A program made the position numbers and the translations under genes. This document shows positions 40,664 through 49,615 of a DNA stretch of 64,000 nt, in pieces; position 1 is the stretch's first letter; each line of letters begins with the position of its first letter. Location of the stretch: contig CAUVXJ010000031.1 of assembly GCA_963555925.1 (NCBI GenBank), forward strand, positions 62,001 to 126,000, written 5' to 3'. The notes beneath the pieces were generated by a model. That model did no database searches, was not told where the DNA came from, and saw nothing but the letters and a program-made list of their open reading frames with translations. Source of the DNA: Protofrankia sp963555925. Its GTDB lineage: Bacteria > Actinomycetota > Actinomycetes > Frankiales > Frankiaceae.

Positions 40664-43155
40664 TCAACTGCGGTGACGTGCAGGACGGCCGCCCCGGCTT
40701 CGTCCGAGGCGGCAAGGTCCACTTCGGCGCTGATGCCCCAGTCGTGGTCGCCGGCCGGATCATCGAAGATCTGCCGGAGCCGCCAGCGTCCGGGCTCGGA
40801 GTTGATGATGAGGAGTCCCGGTCCGCGGGCGTCGGGGCCGGTGCCGATCTCGCCGTGCAGGTCGAAGTACGGCTCCAGGGCCGCCGCCCACCGGTCGCCG
40901 TCCCAGCCCGCGTCGGCATCGAGAGCACCGAGATCGTCGTAGCGGCGCAGCGCGGCCAGCTCCACCCGGCGGAACAGGGCGTTGCGCACGAGTACCCGGA
41001 ATGCGCGGATGTTGGCCGTCACGGCGGGCGGCCGCTCGTCGATCCGAACGGGTGACGCCTCCGGCGTCGGATTGCGCAGCTTCTCCCACTCGTCGAACAG
41101 GCTCGAGTCGACCTGCCGGACCAGTTCGCCGAGCCATTCGGTCAGGTCGGTGAGCTCCTCGGTCCGGGCATCCTCGGGCACCGTCTGCCGTAGGGCCTTG
41201 AAGGTGTCGGCCAGGTAGCGCAGCAGCAGACCCTCGGATCGGGCCAGGCCGTAGAAGCCGACGTACTCGACGAAGGTCATGGCCCGCTCGTACATGTCCC
41301 GGGCCACCGATTTGGGTGCGAGCTCGTGGTCGTCGACCCAGGGATGGCCGCGCCGGTATATCGCGAACGCGGCCGCGAGGAGCTCGTCCAGCGGTTTGGG
41401 GTAGGTGACCGTGTCGAGCAGCTCAAGGCGCCGCTCGTAGTCGACGCCGTCCGCCTTCATCTGGGCGACGGCCTCACCGCGGGCCTTGAACTGCTGCGCG
41501 GAGAGGACCTGGCGTGGGTTGTCCAGCGTGGCCTCGATGATGGACAGAACGTCCAGCGGATAGCTTGGCGAGTCCCGGTCGAGTAGTTCGAGAGACGCGA
41601 GCGCAAAGGGCGACAGCGGCTGGTTGAGGGCGAAGTCGAGCTGGAGGTCGACGGTGACCCGCACGGTGCGACCGGTCTCGTCCGGGATAGCGAGTCTCTC
41701 GACGATGCCGGCGGCGAGCAACGCCCGGTAGATCGCGATGGCCCGGCGGATGTGGCGGCGCTGCGCGGGGCGGCTCTCGTGGTTGTCGGTGAGCAGATGC
41801 CGCATGGCGGTGAAAGCGTCACCCGGTCGGTTGATCACGTTGAGTAGCATTGAGTGGCTGACAGTGAAGCTTGACGTCAGCGGTTCGGGCTCCGCGGCCA
41901 CCAGACGCTCGAACGTCGGCACACCCCAGGAGACGAACCCCTCCGGCGGCTTCTTACGGACGATCTTTCGCCGCTTCTTGGGGTCGTCACCGGCTTTGGC
42001 CAGGGCGCGCTCGTTGTCCACCGTGTGTTCGGGCGCCTGCACGACGACGGTGCCGACCGTGTCATATCCGGCCCGGCCGGCCCGGCCGGCGATCTGGTGG
42101 AACTCCCGGGCACTCAGGTGCCGGGTTCGGGTTCCGTCGTACTTGGACAGCGCGGTGAACACGACCGTGCGGATCGGCACGTTGATCCCGACCCCGAGGG
42201 TGTCGGTGCCACAAATGATCTTCAGGAGTCCGGCCTGGGCGAGTAGCTCCACCAGGCGCCGGTACTTGGGGAGCATCCCGGCGTGGTGGACGCCGATGCC
42301 GTGGCGGACCAGGCGGGACAGGGTCCGACCGAACCCGGCCGTGAACCGGAACCCGCCGATCATCTCGGCGATGGCATCCTTCTCCGCCCGGGTGCACACG
42401 TTGATGCTCATCAGTGACTGGGCCCGTTCCAACGCCGCCGCCTGGGTGAAGTGGACGACGTAGACGGGTGCCTGATGGGTGTTGAGAAGCTCTTCGAGCG
42501 TCTCGTGCAGCGGGGTGAGCACGTAATGGTGATAAAGCGGCACCGGACGTACGGCGGAGCGGACGACCGCGGTCGGACGGCCGGTCCGGCGGGTGAGGTC
42601 CGCTTCGAACCGGCTCACGTCGCCCAGGGTCGCCGACATCAGGATGAACTGCGTGCGGGGTAGTTCCAGCAACGGCACCTGCCACGCCCAGCCCCGGTCG
42701 GGGTCGGCGTAGAAGTGGAACTCGTCCATCACGACCTGGCCGACGTCGGCGTCGGCTCCATCCCGCAGGGCGATGTTCGCCAGGATCTCGGCGGTGCAGC
42801 AGATGACCGGCGCGCCCTCGTTGACCCCGGCGTCCCCGGTCAACATCCCGACCCGGCTTGCTCCTAGCGTGGCACACAGGGCGAAGAACTTCTCCGACAC
42901 CAGCGCCTTGATGGGCGCGGTGTAGAAGCTGCGCTGCTTGCCGGCCATGGCCGCGAAATGGGCGCCGGTGGCCACGAGGCTCTTGCCGGACCCGGTCGGG
43001 GTTGCCACGATGACGTTGGAACCGGACACGACTTCGATGAGTGCTTCGGACTGGGCGGGGTACAGGGTGAGCCCCTGCCCTTGCGCCCACGCGGTGAACG
43101 CGTCGAAGATGTCGTCGGGCTCCGGCGTTGCGGGCAGCTGGTCGGCGAGTGTCAT
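40654..43155 (-). CDS. DEAD/DEAH-box helicase with DUF3516
   Basis: About 833 residues from an ATG at 43155. Helicase motifs: I (ATPTGSGKSLVA), II (MDEFHFYADPD), III (LMSATLGD) and VI (HQIAGRAGRAGYDTVG), with motif IV/V-like YVVHFTQAAALERAQ and CGTDTLGVGINVPI. This places it in the Ski2-like SF2 group. The C-terminal 380 residues form the DUF3516 region, common in actinobacterial proteins of this family (RPPAVTANIRAFRVLVRNAL, GDHDWGISAEVDLAASDEAG). It probably acts on RNA or DNA structures; substrate unknown. It is a single gene, followed convergently by the Usp gene. Confidence 0.93.
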   Translation of the reverse strand: MTLADQLPATPEPDDIFDAFTAWAQGQGLTLYPAQSEALIEVVSGSNVIVATPTGSGKSLVATGAHFAAMAGKQRSFYTAPIKALVSEKFFALCATLGASRVGMLTGDAGVNEGAPVICCTAEILANIALRDGADADVGQVVMDEFHFYADPDRGWAWQVPLLELPRTQFILMSATLGDVSRFEADLTRRTGRPTAVVRSAVRPVPLYHHYVLTPLHETLEELLNTHQAPVYVVHFTQAAALERAQSLMSINVCTRAEKDAIAEMIGGFRFTAGFGRTLSRLVRHGIGVHHAGMLPKYRRLVELLAQAGLLKIICGTDTLGVGINVPIRTVVFTALSKYDGTRTRHLSAREFHQIAGRAGRAGYDTVGTVVVQAPEHTVDNERALAKAGDDPKKRRKIVRKKPPEGFVSWGVPTFERLVAAEPEPLTSSFTVSHSMLLNVINRPGDAFTAMRHLLTDNHESRPAQRRHIRRAIAIYRALLAAGIVERLAIPDETGRTVRVTVDLQLDFALNQPLSPFALASLELLDRDSPSYPLDVLSIIEATLDNPRQVLSAQQFKARGEAVAQMKADGVDYERRLELLDTVTYPKPLDELLAAAFAIYRRGHPWVDDHELAPKSVARDMYERAMTFVEYVGFYGLARSEGLLLRYLADTFKALRQTVPEDARTEELTDLTEWLGELVRQVDSSLFDEWEKLRNPTPEASPVRIDERPPAVTANIRAFRVLVRNALFRRVELAALRRYDDLGALDADAGWDGDRWAAALEPYFDLHGEIGTGPDARGPGLLIINSEPGRWRLRQIFDDPAGDHDWGISAEVDLAASDEAGAAVLHVTAVDQM

Positions 43156-43224
43156 GGTAGGTCCGATGGTGCCTGACGGATCGGCCAGTCGGGGGCGCGA
43201 CGGCTGGCGACGTCAGGTTGCCAC

Positions 43225-44889
43225 TCAGTTCGGTTCAATGACCTGACCGGCGCTCGCGTCGATGACCCGGCCGGCCTTGACCTGCCACCGGCGGGTGGTA
43301 TGGACCGCCTGGAGCATCCGGCGGTCATGGGTGACCAGAAGCAGAGTGCCGGTGTAGCTGGCCAGCGCAGCCTCCAGCTGTTCGATCGCGGGGAGGTCGA
43401 GATGGTTCGTCGGCTCGTCCAGTACCAGCAGGTTGACCCCGCGTGCCTGCAGCAGCGCCAGCGCCGCCCGCGTACGTTCGCCGGGCGACAGAGTGGCGGC
43501 CGCTCGCTTCACGTGGTCCGCCCGCAGGCCGAACTTGGCCAACAGGGTGCGCAGGTCGGCGGTGACCAGGTCGGGTAGCAACCGGGCGAAGACGTCGAGA
43601 ACCGGGGCGTCCACCGCGAACAGCCCACGGGCCTGGTCGACCTCGCCGACCAGCACCCCGGAACCGAGCGACGCCCGGCCGCTGTCAACCGGGCACCGGC
43701 CGAGCAGCGCGGCCAGCAGCGTCGACTTCCCGGACCCGTTGGGTCCGGTGATGGCCACCCGGTCGCCACGGCCGAGCTGGGCGGTCACCGGTCCCAGGGT
43801 GAAGCCGCCGCGACGCACGACCGCGTCGATCAGCACGGCGACCACGGCTCCGGAGCGCGGAGCCGTCGCGATCTCCATCCGCAGGTCCCATTCCTTGCGC
43901 GGCTCGGGGACGGCATCGAGCCGCTCGATCATACGTTCGGTCTGGCGGACCTTGGCGGCCTGCTTCTCCGACGTTTCGCCGCGGAGGTTTCGGCCGATCT
44001 TGTCGTTGTCGGTGGACTTGCGTCGGGCGTTTCGCACACCCTTGTCCATCCAGGTCCGTTGGGTCTGGGCCCGTTCGGTCAGCGCGCCGCGGCGGTCGGC
44101 GTACTGCTCAAAGGCGTCCCGGGCGTGCCGCCGGGCCACCTCCCGTTCGTCGAGGTATGCCTGATACCCGCCGCCGAAGAAGCTGACCTGTTGCTGTGCG
44201 AGATCCAGCTCCAGTACGCCGGTGACGGTGCGGGCGAGGAACTCCCGATCGTGGCTGACCACCACGGCTCCGGCCCGCAGCCCCGTGACGAACTCCTCCA
44301 GACGGGCTAGCCCGTCAAGGTCGAGGTCGTTGGTCGGTTCGTCGAGCAGGAAGAGGTCGAACCTGCTGAGCAGCAGTGCGGCGAGCCCCGCCCGCGCCGC
44401 CTGGCCACCGGACAGCGCCGTTGTCGGCACCGTCAGGTCGATCGCGAGCCCGATGTCGGCCGCCACCACCGCCGCGCGCTCGTCGAAGTCGGCGGCCCCC
44501 AGGGTCAGCCAGCGGTCCAGCGCCGTCGCGTAGCTGTCGTCCGAACCGGGCTCCTGTCGGGACAGGGCAACGGATGCGTCGTCCAGCCGGTCCTGGGCGT
44601 CGGTCACGCCGGTGCGCCGGGCGAGGAAGGCGTGCACACTCTCGTCGGGATGCCGGTCGGGTTCCTGCGCCAGGTACCCCACCGAAGCGCCCGGCGGGGT
44701 GAGCCCGACCGTACCGTGCTCGGGGCTGGCCAGGCCCGCAAGCAGGCGCAGCAGGGTGGACTTGCCCGCGCCGTTCGCCCCGACCAGCCCGATCACATCA
44801 CCCGGGCTGACGACCAGCTCGAGTTGGCTGAACAGCGCCCGCCCGCCGTATCCGGCGGTCAGGCCCTTGGCGACGAGGATGGCGCTCAC
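43225..44889 (-). CDS. ABC-F family ATP-binding protein
   Basis: About 554 residues from an ATG at 44889, with no membrane helices. Two ATP-binding cassettes are present: the first with GANGAGKSTLL and LSGGQAARAG plus LFLLDEPTNDLDLDG, the second with GPNGSGKSTLLAALL, LSPGERTRAALALLQ and LLVLDEPTNHLDLPAIE. A charged linker lies between them (about residues 235-330). ABC-F proteins bind the ribosome to rescue or regulate translation, and some protect against antibiotics; which role applies here cannot be read. It is 69 bases downstream-side of the DUF3516 gene on the same strand and may share its control. Confidence 0.93.
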   Translation of the reverse strand: MSAILVAKGLTAGYGGRALFSQLELVVSPGDVIGLVGANGAGKSTLLRLLAGLASPEHGTVGLTPPGASVGYLAQEPDRHPDESVHAFLARRTGVTDAQDRLDDASVALSRQEPGSDDSYATALDRWLTLGAADFDERAAVVAADIGLAIDLTVPTTALSGGQAARAGLAALLLSRFDLFLLDEPTNDLDLDGLARLEEFVTGLRAGAVVVSHDREFLARTVTGVLELDLAQQQVSFFGGGYQAYLDEREVARRHARDAFEQYADRRGALTERAQTQRTWMDKGVRNARRKSTDNDKIGRNLRGETSEKQAAKVRQTERMIERLDAVPEPRKEWDLRMEIATAPRSGAVVAVLIDAVVRRGGFTLGPVTAQLGRGDRVAITGPNGSGKSTLLAALLGRCPVDSGRASLGSGVLVGEVDQARGLFAVDAPVLDVFARLLPDLVTADLRTLLAKFGLRADHVKRAAATLSPGERTRAALALLQARGVNLLVLDEPTNHLDLPAIEQLEAALASYTGTLLLVTHDRRMLQAVHTTRRWQVKAGRVIDASAGQVIEPN

Positions 44890-45051
44890 AGGCGAACGTT
44901 ACCGGCACCACCAACGGAATCCGCACCGGGTGGGCCGGCTCCAGCCGGCGGCCAGCCACCGTCGATGTTAACTGTCGGTGGTTAATGATAGCGTTTGCGT
45001 ACCTGTCGCACTGAACGCGACGGCCTGTCGCAATCGGTGAGGAGAAAGACG
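44890..45051. promoter_or_regulatory. Divergent promoter region with GTTAA repeats
   Basis: Between the divergent ABC-F and VOC starts lies an AT-rich segment near 44966-44995 with GTTAAC and GGTTAAT 8 bases apart. This is a likely promoter area, possibly with an operator. Confidence 0.4.
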
Positions 45052-45426
45052 GTGGCTGGTGTCGCACGCTTGGCAGCGATTTCGCTGGACTGCTCCGAGC
45101 CCCATCCGTTGGCCCGGTTCTACGCCGAGTTGACCGGCGGCGAGATCGCCTTCAGCAGTGCGGACTTCGTCGCGGTCAAGGGGCCGGCCGTCTGGATCAC
45201 AGCGCAACGGGTCCCGGACCATCGACCCCCGACGTGGCCCACGGGCGGCATCCCGCAGCAGGTGCACATCGAGTTCGCGGTCGAGGATCTTGACGCGGCA
45301 CAGACTCAGGCGATTGCCATCGGCGCACGACTTGCCGACGAGCAGCCATCCCCGGACCGGTGGCGTGTGCTGCTCGATCCGGCGGGGCACCCGTTCTGTC
45401 TGACGACTCTCGTGCCCTCGACCTGA
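45052..45426 (+). CDS. VOC-superfamily (glyoxalase-like) protein
   Basis: About 124 residues from a GTG at 45052, with GAGGAGAAAG upstream. One vicinal-oxygen-chelate module is visible: AISLDCSEPHPLARFYAELT GG-type start, VAVKGPAVWITAQRV, a paired PQQVHIEFAVEDLDAAQT and the end PAGHPFCLTTLVPS. Metal-ligand-like His and Glu residues are in the usual places. Such proteins are dioxygenases, isomerases or drug-binding proteins. It is divergent from ABC-F; function unknown. Confidence 0.85.
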   Translation: MAGVARLAAISLDCSEPHPLARFYAELTGGEIAFSSADFVAVKGPAVWITAQRVPDHRPPTWPTGGIPQQVHIEFAVEDLDAAQTQAIAIGARLADEQPSPDRWRVLLDPAGHPFCLTTLVPST

Positions 45427-45522
45427 CGACCGGCACGCGGATGGCATGAGCGGGCCGACTGAGGCTCGTTCGTGCCCGTCGTCGGGCAGTCGATGTGGGG
45501 GTTCCAGGGGGCTCGGCCTAGC

Positions 45523-45577
45523 ACCTCCTTGAGGTCTCCGGATGCGCGGAAAATCATGGTCGCGCACCCTCTGACCT
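45523..45577 (-). repeat. 55-bp copy of the GCGCGA stem-loop repeat, left of the gap
   Basis: Identical over 55 bases to 46000-46054. Read on the minus strand, the core GGGTGCGCG ... CGCGCATCC forms a stem with one G-T pair around CCATGATTTT. This is the same loop pattern as the copies at 49511-49615. Confidence 0.85.
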
Positions 45578-45996
45578 NNNNNNNNNNNNNNNNNNNNNNN
45601 NNNNNNNNNNNNNNNNNNNNNNNNNNNNNNNNNNNNNNNNNNNNNNNNNNNNNNNNNNNNNNNNNNNNNNNNNNNNNNNNNNNNNNNNNNNNNNNNNNNN
45701 NNNNNNNNNNNNNNNNNNNNNNNNNNNNNNNNNNNNNNNNNNNNNNNNNNNNNNNNNNNNNNNNNNNNNNNNNNNNNNNNNNNNNNNNNNNNNNNNNNNN
45801 NNNNNNNNNNNNNNNNNNNNNNNNNNNNNNNNNNNNNNNNNNNNNNNNNNNNNNNNNNNNNNNNNNNNNNNNNNNNNNNNNNNNNNNNNNNNNNNNNNNN
45901 NNNNNNNNNNNNNNNNNNNNNNNNNNNNNNNNNNNNNNNNNNNNNNNNNNNNNNNNNNNNNNNNNNNNNNNNNNNNNNNNNNNNNNNNNNNNNNNN
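45578..45996. other. Assembly gap, 419 N
   Basis: Flanked by two identical, same-direction 55-bp repeat copies, so the missing sequence is probably a collapsed tandem array of this repeat. Its true length is not known. Confidence 0.7.
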
Positions 45997-45999
45997 AGA

Positions 46000-46054
46000 A
46001 CCTCCTTGAGGTCTCCGGATGCGCGGAAAATCATGGTCGCGCACCCTCTGACCT
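46000..46054 (-). repeat. 55-bp copy of the GCGCGA stem-loop repeat, right of the gap
   Basis: Exact direct repeat of 45523-45577. Confidence 0.85.
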
Positions 46055-46115
46055 GGGGCTGGCATGGCGGAACGACGTGGTTCGGTGCCAACCGGACACA
46101 CGGCACCCCGAGCGG

Positions 46116-46186
46116 AGCGGGTGACCGGGATCGAACCGGCATGGCCAGCTTGGAAGGCTGGGGCTCTGCCATTGAGCTACACCCGC
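46116..46186 (-). tRNA. tRNA-Gly(UCC)
   Basis: On the minus strand the acceptor arm GCGGGTG pairs with CACCCGC. The D-arm (GCTC...GAGC), an anticodon stem-loop with loop CTTCCAA giving anticodon UCC, and a T-arm with GGTTCGATCCC are all present. The discriminator is U and CCA is not encoded. It lies close to tRNA-Pro and tig, the conserved actinobacterial arrangement. Confidence 0.93.
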
Positions 46187-46230
46187 GGAGCATCGCTTAC
46201 ACTACCCCGTAGGATAGTGAAGCAACGCCT

Positions 46231-46303
46231 CGGGGCGTAGCGTAGTGGCTAGCGCGCCTGCTTTGGGTGCAGGAGATCGGGAGTTCGAGTCTCCCCGCCC
46301 CGA
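46231..46303 (+). tRNA. tRNA-Pro(UGG)
   Basis: The acceptor CGGGGCG pairs with CGCCCCG. The anticodon stem CCTGC/GCAGG encloses TTTGGGT, giving anticodon UGG. The T-loop GTTCGAGTC is normal. It is divergent from tRNA-Gly by 44 bases and 57 bases before tig. Confidence 0.94.
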
Positions 46304-46359
46304 CCGGTACTCTCGGCGCGTCCATCCGATCCACCGCCGCATCAGGAGTTAGCCGCGCC

Positions 46360-47850
46360 GTGAAGGCCACCAAGGAGACCCTTAGCCCCACCCGGGTCAA
46401 GCTGACCGTCGAGGTGCCCTTCGACGAGCTCAAGCCGTCCGTCGACGCCGCCTATCGCAAGCTCGCACGTGAGGTCCGGGTTTCCGGCTTTCGGCCGGGA
46501 AAGGTTCCTCCACGCATCCTCGACCAACGCCTCGGCCGGGGTGTGATCCTCGAGGAGGCCATCCAGAACGCCTTGCCGCGGTTCTACACCGACGCCGTGC
46601 AGCAGGAGGAAGTCGACGTCCTGTCCCGTCCCGAGGTCGACATCAGTTCGTTCGCGGACGGTGCCCCGCTGGTCTTCACCGCGGAGGTGGACGTCCGGCC
46701 GGACATCTCGCTGCCCGACTACGACGACCTCGAGGTCACCGTTGACGCGGTCGAGGTGACCGACGAGCAGGTGGACGAGCTGTTGACGACCATGCGTGAG
46801 CGGTCCGCCGTGCTTAAGCCGGTCGAGCGCCCGGTGCAGGCCGGCGACTTCATCTCGCTCGATCTGTCCGCGACCGTGAACGGCGAGGCCATCGACGATG
46901 CCGAGGCCGCCGGCATGTCCTATGAGGTCGGCAGCGAGAGCCTGATCGACGGTCTGGACGCGGCGATCACCGGCGCCGGTGAAGGGGAGAGCCGCACGTT
47001 TACGACCGAGCTGCTTGCCGGCGAGCTCGCCGGCAGTTCGGCCGAGGTCACGGCCACCGTCCGGGGCGTCAAGGAGCGCGAGCTCCCCGATCTCGATGAT
47101 GATTTCGCCACGACTGCCAGCGAGTTCGATTCGCTCGCTGAGCTGATCGGGGACATCCGCGGGCGTCTTGTCCGCGAGGCCGAGCATGCCCAGCTCGGTC
47201 AGGCGCGCGAGCGCGTTCTCGACCTCCTGATCGAGCGGGTGGACCCACCCCTGCCGGATTCGGTCCTCAATGACGAGGTTGAGGCCCGCGAGCACCGCTT
47301 CGCCCACGAGCTTGAGCGGATGAGCGTTGACCGCGATGCCTACCTTGAGACGCTTGGTCAGACCGACGAGGAGCATCTCGCCGAGGTGCGGCGGCTCGCA
47401 GCGAAGGCCCTGAAGTCGCAGTTCATCCTGGACGCTGTGATCAATGCCGAGCAGCTCCGGATCGATCAGGGCGAGCTGATGGAGCAGGTGATCGGCCGGG
47501 CGCAGCGCATGGGTGTGAGTCCCGACGTCTTCGCGCAGCAGTTGACCCAGGGAGACGGCCTTTCGGCAATCATGGCCGACACGCTGCGGAGCAAGGCTCT
47601 GACGTTCCTGCTGCGGCGGGCGACGGTCCTCGACCCGGCCGGAACCGAGGTCGAGCTGCCGCTGCCTGCTCCGCCGGTACCGAGCACGACAGCGGACGAG
47701 GACGCCGAGGACGTGGACAGTGACCTCGACGTGGACCTCGACGACGATGTTGACGACCTCGATGCCGATGCCGACGGTGATCTCGATGGAGCCGGTGGCA
47801 TCGATGCGCAGAAGGCGGGCGGGTCCACCGATCCCGCACCCAGCGTCTGA
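46360..47850 (+). CDS. tig: Trigger factor, ribosome-associated chaperone/prolyl isomerase
   Basis: Binds nascent chains at the ribosome exit tunnel. About 496 residues from a GTG at 46360 (CAGGAG upstream); an upstream in-frame start at 46267 lies inside tRNA-Pro and is wrong. The N-domain has the ribosome-binding signature region VSGFRPGKVPPRIL (GFRxGKxP). The FKBP-type PPIase domain is at about 150-245 (AGDFISLDLSATVNG), followed by the helical C-domain. The final 65 residues add a long Asp-rich tail (DVDSDLDVDLDDDVDDLDAD), an actinobacterial extension that is unusually acidic here. It starts the clp locus. Confidence 0.97.
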   Translation: MKATKETLSPTRVKLTVEVPFDELKPSVDAAYRKLAREVRVSGFRPGKVPPRILDQRLGRGVILEEAIQNALPRFYTDAVQQEEVDVLSRPEVDISSFADGAPLVFTAEVDVRPDISLPDYDDLEVTVDAVEVTDEQVDELLTTMRERSAVLKPVERPVQAGDFISLDLSATVNGEAIDDAEAAGMSYEVGSESLIDGLDAAITGAGEGESRTFTTELLAGELAGSSAEVTATVRGVKERELPDLDDDFATTASEFDSLAELIGDIRGRLVREAEHAQLGQARERVLDLLIERVDPPLPDSVLNDEVEAREHRFAHELERMSVDRDAYLETLGQTDEEHLAEVRRLAAKALKSQFILDAVINAEQLRIDQGELMEQVIGRAQRMGVSPDVFAQQLTQGDGLSAIMADTLRSKALTFLLRRATVLDPAGTEVELPLPAPPVPSTTADEDAEDVDSDLDVDLDDDVDDLDADADGDLDGAGGIDAQKAGGSTDPAPSV

Positions 47851-47880
47851 ACTCCGTCGGCGGCGAACGACCGACCAGTT

Positions 47881-47911
47881 GCGGCCCCCGGACATCTCGT
47901 CCGGGGGCCGC
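47881..47911 (+). terminator. Strong terminator after tig
   Basis: GCGGCCCCCGGAC pairs perfectly with GTCCGGGGGCCGC around the loop ATCTC, 30 bases after the tig stop. Confidence 0.9.
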
Positions 47912-48120
47912 CGCATGCCGGCGGGAGAGCGGGCCAGGTGGTCGGACGACCTGCGGCTGATCGATTGCCCGGAATACCCGGATTGACCGGCGCTGGGCTC
48001 GCTCACCCTCACGCCTAGCGCGAACATCGAGCGCTAAGTCCCGGAACCGGTCCGGGTCACAGATAGTGTCGAGCCGGTCAGATCAACCGTCGCCAGCGCG
48101 AGGAAGCCGAGGAGCTAACC

Positions 48121-48756
48121 GTGAGTGACATCGCAGCCCCGAGCCTGGTCGTCCCACAACTGCGTTCGCCGGGGCAGAGCGGGGTCGGTTTCGACGAGCA
48201 GGTCTTCAACCGTCTGCTCCGCGAGCGGATCATTTTCCTGGGTTCGGTGGTCGAGGACCAGATCGCCAACGCGATCTGTGCCCAGCTGCTGCTGCTCAAC
48301 GCCGAGGATCCGGGCCGGGACATCTTCCTCTACATCAACTCTCCCGGTGGATCCGTCAGTGCCGGGATGGCGATCTACGACACGATGCAGTACGTGGAGA
48401 ACGACGTGGCGACGGTTGCGCTCGGACTCGCCGCATCCATGGGGCAGTTCCTGCTGTGCGCGGGTGCAGCCGGCAAGCGGTACTCGCTTCCACATGCGAA
48501 GATCATGATGCACCAGCCGTCGGGTGGCATCGGTGGTACCGCGTCCGACATCGCCATCCAGGCCGAGCAGATGCTCTACACCAAGCGGATGATGCAGGAA
48601 CGGATCGCATTCCACACCGGCCAGGAGATCGAGCAGATCGAGCGGGATTCCGACCGCGACCGTTGGTTCACGGCCGACGAGGCCAAGGACTACGGGTTCG
48701 TCGACCACGTCGTGGCCCGGGCCCGCCAAGTCCCCAGCGAGGGCTCGGTCAGCTAG
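48121..48756 (+). CDS. clpP1: ATP-dependent Clp protease proteolytic subunit 1
   Basis: Serine protease subunit of ClpXP/ClpCP. About 211 residues from a GTG at 48121 (GAGGAG upstream). Catalytic Ser106 lies in GLAASMGQFLL and His131 in MMHQPSGG; the Asp follows in the ERDSDRDRWF region. The LYINSPGGSVSAG strand is typical. Actinobacteria need two different ClpP rings, so this one likely pairs with ClpP2 encoded 78 bases downstream. The gap of 209 bases after the tig terminator should carry the promoter (ClgR-type control is known in relatives; no clear site was assigned). Confidence 0.97.
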   Translation: MSDIAAPSLVVPQLRSPGQSGVGFDEQVFNRLLRERIIFLGSVVEDQIANAICAQLLLLNAEDPGRDIFLYINSPGGSVSAGMAIYDTMQYVENDVATVALGLAASMGQFLLCAGAAGKRYSLPHAKIMMHQPSGGIGGTASDIAIQAEQMLYTKRMMQERIAFHTGQEIEQIERDSDRDRWFTADEAKDYGFVDHVVARARQVPSEGSVS

Positions 48757-48834
48757 CCGCGTCCCGCGGATACTCGGCCGACACCGTCGACATCCGGCAA
48801 CCGACCATCACCCGCCGTCGCGGAGGCACTCATC

Positions 48835-49506
48835 ATGTACCAGCCGATTATCGGCCAGATCTCAGGTAACGGTCTGCCCGCCAGCCACTACGGCATCCCT
48901 CGGGTCATCGAGAAGACCAGCCGTGGCGATCTCTACCTTAATCCCTACGAGAAGCTGCTGCGGGAACGTATCGTCTTTCTCGGTATCCCGATCGACGACC
49001 TCTCCGCCAATGACGTGATGGCGCAGCTGCTGTTCCTGGAGTCCGAGGACCCCGACCGGGACATCTCGATCTATATAAACTCGCCGGGCGGATCCTTCAC
49101 TTCGCTGACCGCCATTTACGACACGATGCAGTTCGTCCGGCCGGACATCCAGACGATCTGCATGGGCCAGGCCGCGTCCGCTGCGGCGGTGCTGCTCACC
49201 GCGGGGACGCCGGGCAAGCGTTTCGCGCTGGAGAACAGCCGGATCCTGCTGCACCAACCCTCCGGGCAGGGCGAGGGGCAGTCCAGCGACATCGAGATTC
49301 AGGCCAGGGAGATCCTGCGGATGCGTTCCCTGTTGGAGCGGATGCTCGCCCGGCACACCAAGCACACCGAGGAAGAGATCCGCCGGGACATCGAGCGTGA
49401 CAAGATTTTCAGCGCGGCCGAGGCGCAGGAGTACGGCTTGATCGACGAGGTCATCCTGACCCGGAAATCGTCGCAGTTGACGACCGCGACGGCAGCGGGT
49501 CGCTAG
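48835..49506 (+). CDS. clpP2: ATP-dependent Clp protease proteolytic subunit 2
   Basis: Second ClpP paralog, about 223 residues from an ATG at 48835 with GGAGG upstream. Ser115 lies in GQAASAAAVLLTAG, His140 in LLHQPSGQGEGQSSD, and the IYINSPGGSFTSLTAIYD strand is conserved. The longer N-terminus (QISGNGLPASHYGIPRVIEK) is usual for ClpP2, the ring that docks ClpX/ClpC in mycobacteria. In an operon with clpP1; clpX lies 521 bases downstream, behind two repeat copies. Confidence 0.97.
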   Translation: MYQPIIGQISGNGLPASHYGIPRVIEKTSRGDLYLNPYEKLLRERIVFLGIPIDDLSANDVMAQLLFLESEDPDRDISIYINSPGGSFTSLTAIYDTMQFVRPDIQTICMGQAASAAAVLLTAGTPGKRFALENSRILLHQPSGQGEGQSSDIEIQAREILRMRSLLERMLARHTKHTEEEIRRDIERDKIFSAAEAQEYGLIDEVILTRKSSQLTTATAAGR

Positions 49507-49510
49507 CCGG

Positions 49511-49615
49511 CCTGGCCGAAGGGTGCGCGATCATGGTTTTTCGCGCTCCCGGAGGCATCTAGTGGTCAGCCTGGCCGAAGGGTGCGCGATCATGGTTTTT
49601 CGCGTACCCGGAGGC
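49511..49615 (+). repeat. Two tandem GCGCGA stem-loop repeats between clpP2 and clpX
   Basis: Units at 49511-49556 and 49570-49615, 59 bases apart, share CCTGGCCGAAGGGTGCGCGA, then TCATGGTTTT, TCGCG, and CCCGGAGGC. In unit 2 the stem GGGTGCGCGA/TCGCGTACCC pairs fully with one G-T wobble. They lie just after the clpP2 stop. Confidence 0.9.

Noticed and set aside
45523..46054. Possible CRISPR array at gap 2
   Set aside because: The repeat is 55 bp, the same family occurs as lone pairs elsewhere, no spacers are visible and there are no cas genes.
46267..46359. Upstream start of tig
   Set aside because: It falls inside tRNA-Pro; the GTG at 46360 has a ribosome site and matches the family start.
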